Shown: piece by piece, positions 61,801-64,000 of the stretch
How the letters are laid out: the number at the start of each line of letters is the position of its first letter
Position numbering within the stretch: position 1 is the stretch's first letter
DNA from: Geobacteraceae bacterium
GTDB lineage: Bacteria; Desulfobacterota; Desulfuromonadia; Geobacterales; Geobacteraceae
Length of the DNA: 64,000 nt
Assembly: GCA_009773645.1 (NCBI GenBank)
Contig: WSYB01000005.1
Span: forward strand, 40,521-104,520
Direction: 5' to 3'
Position numbers and translations under genes: made by a program
Notes under the pieces: model-generated
What the model saw: only the letters and a program-made list of their open reading frames with translations
Databases searched by the model: none
Told to the model about the DNA's origin: nothing

Positions 61801-62018
61801 TCGGCACATTGCCCTTGGCCCTCACCAAGGGCGCCGGCGCCGGGGCCCAGAACGCCATCGGCACCGCCGTCACCGGCGGGCTGCTCTCGGCCACCTTCAT
61901 CGACCTGATCTTCATTCCCTTTTTCTTTGTGCTGGTCTCACGACTGTTTGCAAGGAAGAAAGCCGAACATCCGGCAGGAGAACCTGCCGCTGTCGTCAAT
62001 ACCCAGGAGGTGAACTGA
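58848..62018 (+). CDS. RND multidrug efflux transporter (AcrB/MexB-like, HAE-1)
   Basis: 1056 residues, the full length of hydrophobe/amphiphile efflux RND pumps. [36 protein letters not shown] is the canonical start. Twelve membrane segments and two large periplasmic loops are evident. The proton-relay Asp pair is in [20 protein letters not shown] (near 407), and the Lys in [18 protein letters not shown]. Motif [11 protein letters not shown] starts the second loop. It forms a trimer working by rotating access. It lies 70 bases after the adaptor gene and one base before the channel gene. Confidence 0.96.
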   Translation: MPRFFINRPIFAWVIAIVIMLAGLLAVKSLPVSQYPAIAPPQISINAMYPGASAQTVQDTVTQVVEQKMNGIDNLLYMSSTSDSAGAVAINLTFKAGTDPNVAQVQVQNKLQLATPLLPQVVQRQGIQVVKSTRNFLMIAGLVSEDGSMTRNDLTDYMVSNIQDIVSRVQGVGEVTVFGSQNAMRIWLNPDKLNNFRLTPNDVITALQAQNAQVSAGQLGGMPSSQGQQLNATITARTLLQTPEQFDAIVLRTNPDGSTVKLKDVAESKIGTENYDMLARYKGKPVAAMALRLAAGANALDTAERVKAKMAELEKFCPAGVKVVYPYDTTPFVKISIEEVVRTLIEAVFLVFIVMFLFLQNIRATLIPTIAVPVVLLGTMGVLLASGFSINTLTMFALVIVIGLLVDDAIVVVENVERIMTEEGLSPREATIKSMGQITSALVGIATVLTAVFVPMAFFGGSTGVIYRQFSITIVSAMILSVLVAMILTPALCATLLKPVPKGHSPGEYGWFKGFFRRFNKWFDRGRGHYERLVGRSFGKPLRYLLVYGTIVAAMAVFFLRLPTAFLPDEDQGFIICQVQLPAGATQERTLKVIEQLEQHFLEKETKTVDSLITVAGFSFAGRGQNMGLAFVKLKDWKVRKSPDLKAQAVAGRAMGAFSRIKDGMAFAFAPPAVIELGMANGFDLQLQDRGGLGHEKLMEARNQLLGMAMKNPKLVAVRPNGQDDTPQLKLDIDEVRAGALGVPLADINNVLATAWGSSYVNDFIQDGRVKKVFLQSDAKYRMLPEDIGKWYVRNNRGEMVPFSAFATPRWQHSSPRLERYNGIPSMEIMGQAAPGVSTGEAMGEMEKMAAQLPPGIGYEWTGLSYEERQAGKQAPALYAISLLVVFLAVAALYESWTIPFVNLLMLPLGLVGAVTAVSLRVLPNDIYLQIGLLTTIGLSTKNAILIIQFIKEQMHQGHELVEATLMAVKIRLRPVIMTSLAFFFGTLPLALTKGAGAGAQNAIGTAVTGGLLSATFIDLIFIPFFFVLVSRLFARKKAEHPAGEPAAVVNTQEVN

Positions 62019-62019
62019 C

Positions 62020-63450
62020 ATGGGATATGTTAAACGGATGACGGCAGGCCTGTGCCTCCCTTTGGGATTGTTTCTCTGTCTGGCCGGCTGCTCAACCATG
62101 GCTCCTCAATATGCACAACCGGCAGCGCCAGTACCTCCGGCCTGGCCCAGCGGTCCGGCATATAAGGAGCCGGCGGGGGCGGCCTCAAAACCGGTTGCCG
62201 ACATCCCCTGGCAGGAGTTTTTTGTCGATCAGAAGCTGCAAAAACTGATTGATCTGGCACTTGCGAACAACCGCGACTTGAAGGTAGCTGCGCTTAATAT
62301 TGAACGTTCCCGAGCTCTCTACCAGATCCAGCGTTCCGATCTCTTCCCCAAGGTCGACGCCACCGCCGACGGCAATTTCCAGCGGCTGCCTGAAGACTTT
62401 TCAGGCACGGGACGGGCCGTGACCGTCGATCAGTACAGCGTCGGCCTCGGCGTCAGCTCCTACGAACTGGACCTCTTCGGCCGGGTGCGGAGCCTCAAGG
62501 ACCAAGCCCTGGAGCAGTACTTTGCCACCGAGCATGCGAGGCGCAGCGTGCAGATAAGCCTTGTCTCTCAGGTTGCTGCCACCTACCTGACCCTCGCCGC
62601 CGACCGCGAGCGGTTGCAACTCGCCCGGGAGACCCTGACGAGCCAGCAGTCCTCCTACCAGCTCACCCGGAGTCGCTTCGAAGCCGGCGTATCCTCCGCC
62701 CTCGATCTCCACCAGGCCCAGACCAGCGTGGATGCGGCGCGGGTGGACATCGCCCGCTTCACCACTCTGGTGGCCCAGGACGAGAACGCCCTGAGCCTCG
62801 TGGTCGGTTCGAAGGTAGAGGTGGATCTGCTCCCCACGGCGCTCTCCGAAACGCTCACCGCCCTCAAGGATGTCGCCCCCGGCCTGCCGTCCGACGTGCT
62901 GCTGCGCCGCCCCGACATCCTCCAGGCCGAGAACCTGCTGAAAGGGGCCAACGCCAACATCGGCGCGGCGCGGGCGGCCTTCTTCCCGCGGATTACTCTG
63001 GTCTCGTCCGTCGGCCTGGGCAGCGACGACCTTGCCGGCCTCTTCAAGTCCGGTTCCTTTGCCTGGAGCTTTGCGCCGCGGATCTCTTTGCCGATCTTCG
63101 ACGGCGGCAGCAACCGGGCCAGCCTGACGGTGGCGGAGGTGGACCGCGACATTGCCGTGGCCCAGTACGAGAAGGCGATCCAGACCGCCTTCCAGGAAGT
63201 GGCCGACGCCCTCGCCCAGCGAGGGACCATCGACGACCAGGTAGCGGCCCAGCAGTCCCTCGCCGCCGCAACCGCCGAGAGCTACCGCCTCTCCCAGGCC
63301 CGCTACGAAAAAGGGGTCGACAGCTACCTGACCGTCCTCGACTCCCAGCGCTCCCTCTACGGCGCCCAGCAGAACCTGATCACAGCCCGCCTTTCCCGGC
63401 TTACCAATCTGGCGACTCTCTACAAGGTGCTCGGCGGCGGGAGTGAATAA
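62020..63450 (+). CDS. RND outer-membrane channel lipoprotein (OprM/NodT family)
   Basis: 476 residues. Lipoprotein signal [16 protein letters not shown] (Cys near 25). Two TolC-type outer-membrane efflux repeats follow: [26 protein letters not shown]...[24 protein letters not shown] and [24 protein letters not shown]...[15 protein letters not shown], with [19 protein letters not shown] near the end. It forms the trimeric exit duct. It starts one base past the pump gene stop, giving tight coupling, and is the last gene of the operon. Confidence 0.94.
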   Translation: MGYVKRMTAGLCLPLGLFLCLAGCSTMAPQYAQPAAPVPPAWPSGPAYKEPAGAASKPVADIPWQEFFVDQKLQKLIDLALANNRDLKVAALNIERSRALYQIQRSDLFPKVDATADGNFQRLPEDFSGTGRAVTVDQYSVGLGVSSYELDLFGRVRSLKDQALEQYFATEHARRSVQISLVSQVAATYLTLAADRERLQLARETLTSQQSSYQLTRSRFEAGVSSALDLHQAQTSVDAARVDIARFTTLVAQDENALSLVVGSKVEVDLLPTALSETLTALKDVAPGLPSDVLLRRPDILQAENLLKGANANIGAARAAFFPRITLVSSVGLGSDDLAGLFKSGSFAWSFAPRISLPIFDGGSNRASLTVAEVDRDIAVAQYEKAIQTAFQEVADALAQRGTIDDQVAAQQSLAAATAESYRLSQARYEKGVDSYLTVLDSQRSLYGAQQNLITARLSRLTNLATLYKVLGGGSE

Positions 63451-63709
63451 GGTTCTTTGTTGGCGGAAAGGACTGTCATTGATGCCAATGTAAACAATTT
63501 GTAAAAGGTGAGCGATGCGGGCGAGCCTTGATGTCAGCGGATTCCACTGCACAGGTAGCATGCGTAACCACGACTGCCTGATTGGCAGGTCATGGGTGGT
63601 CTGATTCATATTCTGCTCGTAATTGCCGTTATAGTGGTGCCGGTACGCGTCATTCAAGGGCGGAAGATCCTGTAGGCCGCTAAATCCCGGCATAACAGTT
63701 CAGTTCAAT

Positions 63710-63743
63710 AAAAAAGGGCGCACCGCGATGCGCCCTTTTTCGT
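63710..63743. terminator. Bidirectional terminator between the efflux operon and the DUF1207-like gene
   Basis: AAAAAGGGCGCA with TGCGCCCTTTTT, loop of six, twelve-base perfect arms, placed between convergent genes. Confidence 0.88.
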
Positions 63744-63749
63744 TTATGC

Positions 63750-64000
63750 TCAAAACGATACGTTGATACCCGCACCATAGTACTCTGCCCGCAGTTTATA
63801 GAACTGGCCGAAGGGCAAATTGCCGTGGTAATATTCGCCGAAAATCTGAATGGCCCGTTTTTCGGTATAGGGGCTGCGGATGTTGACGCCGGCTTTGGCG
63901 CTTACGTCGAGGTTCCAGTCGGTTTCCTCCCAGGCATGGCACAGGACGCTGGCGAACGGGTGCACCGTTGGCCTGTAGACCGTCTTCGTGCTCAGATAAT
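63750..64000 (-). CDS. DUF1207-like envelope protein, C-terminal part (5' end outside window)
   Basis: The frame is open to the end of the window, giving at least 83 C-terminal residues: VSAKAGVNIRSPYTEKRAIQIFGEYYHGNLPFGQFY, then YYGAGINVSF with a terminal Phe. Alternating aromatic strands and the final Phe fit an outer-membrane beta-barrel, and the GEYYHGNLPFGQF stretch matches DUF1207 proteins. Function unknown. A GTG inside the frame (63965) is not taken as the start because the sequence above it (YLSTKTVYRPTV) continues the same domain. Confidence 0.65.
   Translation of the reverse strand, partial: YLSTKTVYRPTVHPFASVLCHAWEETDWNLDVSAKAGVNIRSPYTEKRAIQIFGEYYHGNLPFGQFYKLRAEYYGAGINVSF

Overview
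The window looks like chromosomal DNA of a Geobacter-type bacterium (Geobacterales, Desulfuromonadota). This rests on four things: a succinyl-CoA:acetate CoA-transferase of the Geobacter kind, a multihaem c-type cytochrome behind a GEMM-I riboswitch, a small GSU3473-like protein, and general gene content. Most genes are GC-rich. AT-rich patches lie around 19.2-21.8 kb and 43.0-43.4 kb. No rRNA, tRNA, CRISPR array or complete insertion sequence was seen.

Layout. 1-9.2 kb: end of a glycosyltransferase; metX behind a SAM-I riboswitch; sucCD; a two-subunit E1/E2 2-oxoacid dehydrogenase operon; a secreted coiled-coil protein. 9.2-15 kb: a split MacAB-type efflux operon behind a palindromic operator pair, a strongly predicted small RNA, a DUF362 ferredoxin-like protein and a HepT-MntA toxin-antitoxin pair. 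15-22.4 kb: a Xer recombinase, a Cpx-like operon (cpxP-cpxR-cpxA) flanked by two truncated SRPBCC genes, a ParDE module, and a repeat-rich stretch with REP/MITE-like palindromic copies. 22.4-31.4 kb: a branched-chain amino acid ABC transporter (livJHMGF), small conserved genes, an HNH nuclease, a QueG-like Fe-S protein, a B12/radical SAM protein and a cold-shock protein.

31.4-42.4 kb: a sensor kinase, an OmpH/Skp chaperone, a tetrahaem lipoprotein cytochrome under a cGAMP/c-di-GMP riboswitch, MsrB, a hopanoid C-3 methylase-like radical SAM enzyme, the CoA-transferase, an RluA pseudouridine synthase and a PPC-domain protein. 42.4-53.4 kb: PilZ, DksA/TraR, alanine dehydrogenase with its probable regulator, a diguanylate cyclase, a phosphate-type binding protein paired with a chemoreceptor, a second GEMM-I riboswitch in front of a secreted Asp-tailed protein, and an EVE protein. 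53.4-64 kb: an alginate-export-type porin, VapBC, a truncated Fic protein and a TetR-controlled RND tripartite efflux operon.

Three themes recur. The first is cyclic-dinucleotide control: two GEMM-I riboswitches, a PilZ protein and a GGDEF enzyme whose base-specificity residue is the canonical Asp. The second is envelope stress and efflux: Cpx-like, MacAB-like and AcrAB-OprM-like operons with visible palindromic operators. The third is acetate/TCA metabolism: sucCD, the 2-oxoacid dehydrogenase and the CoA-transferase. Between genes there is also a dispersed family of low-complexity arrays with a strict 7-bp period, which form hairpins at two sites and reach into the 3' ends of two genes.
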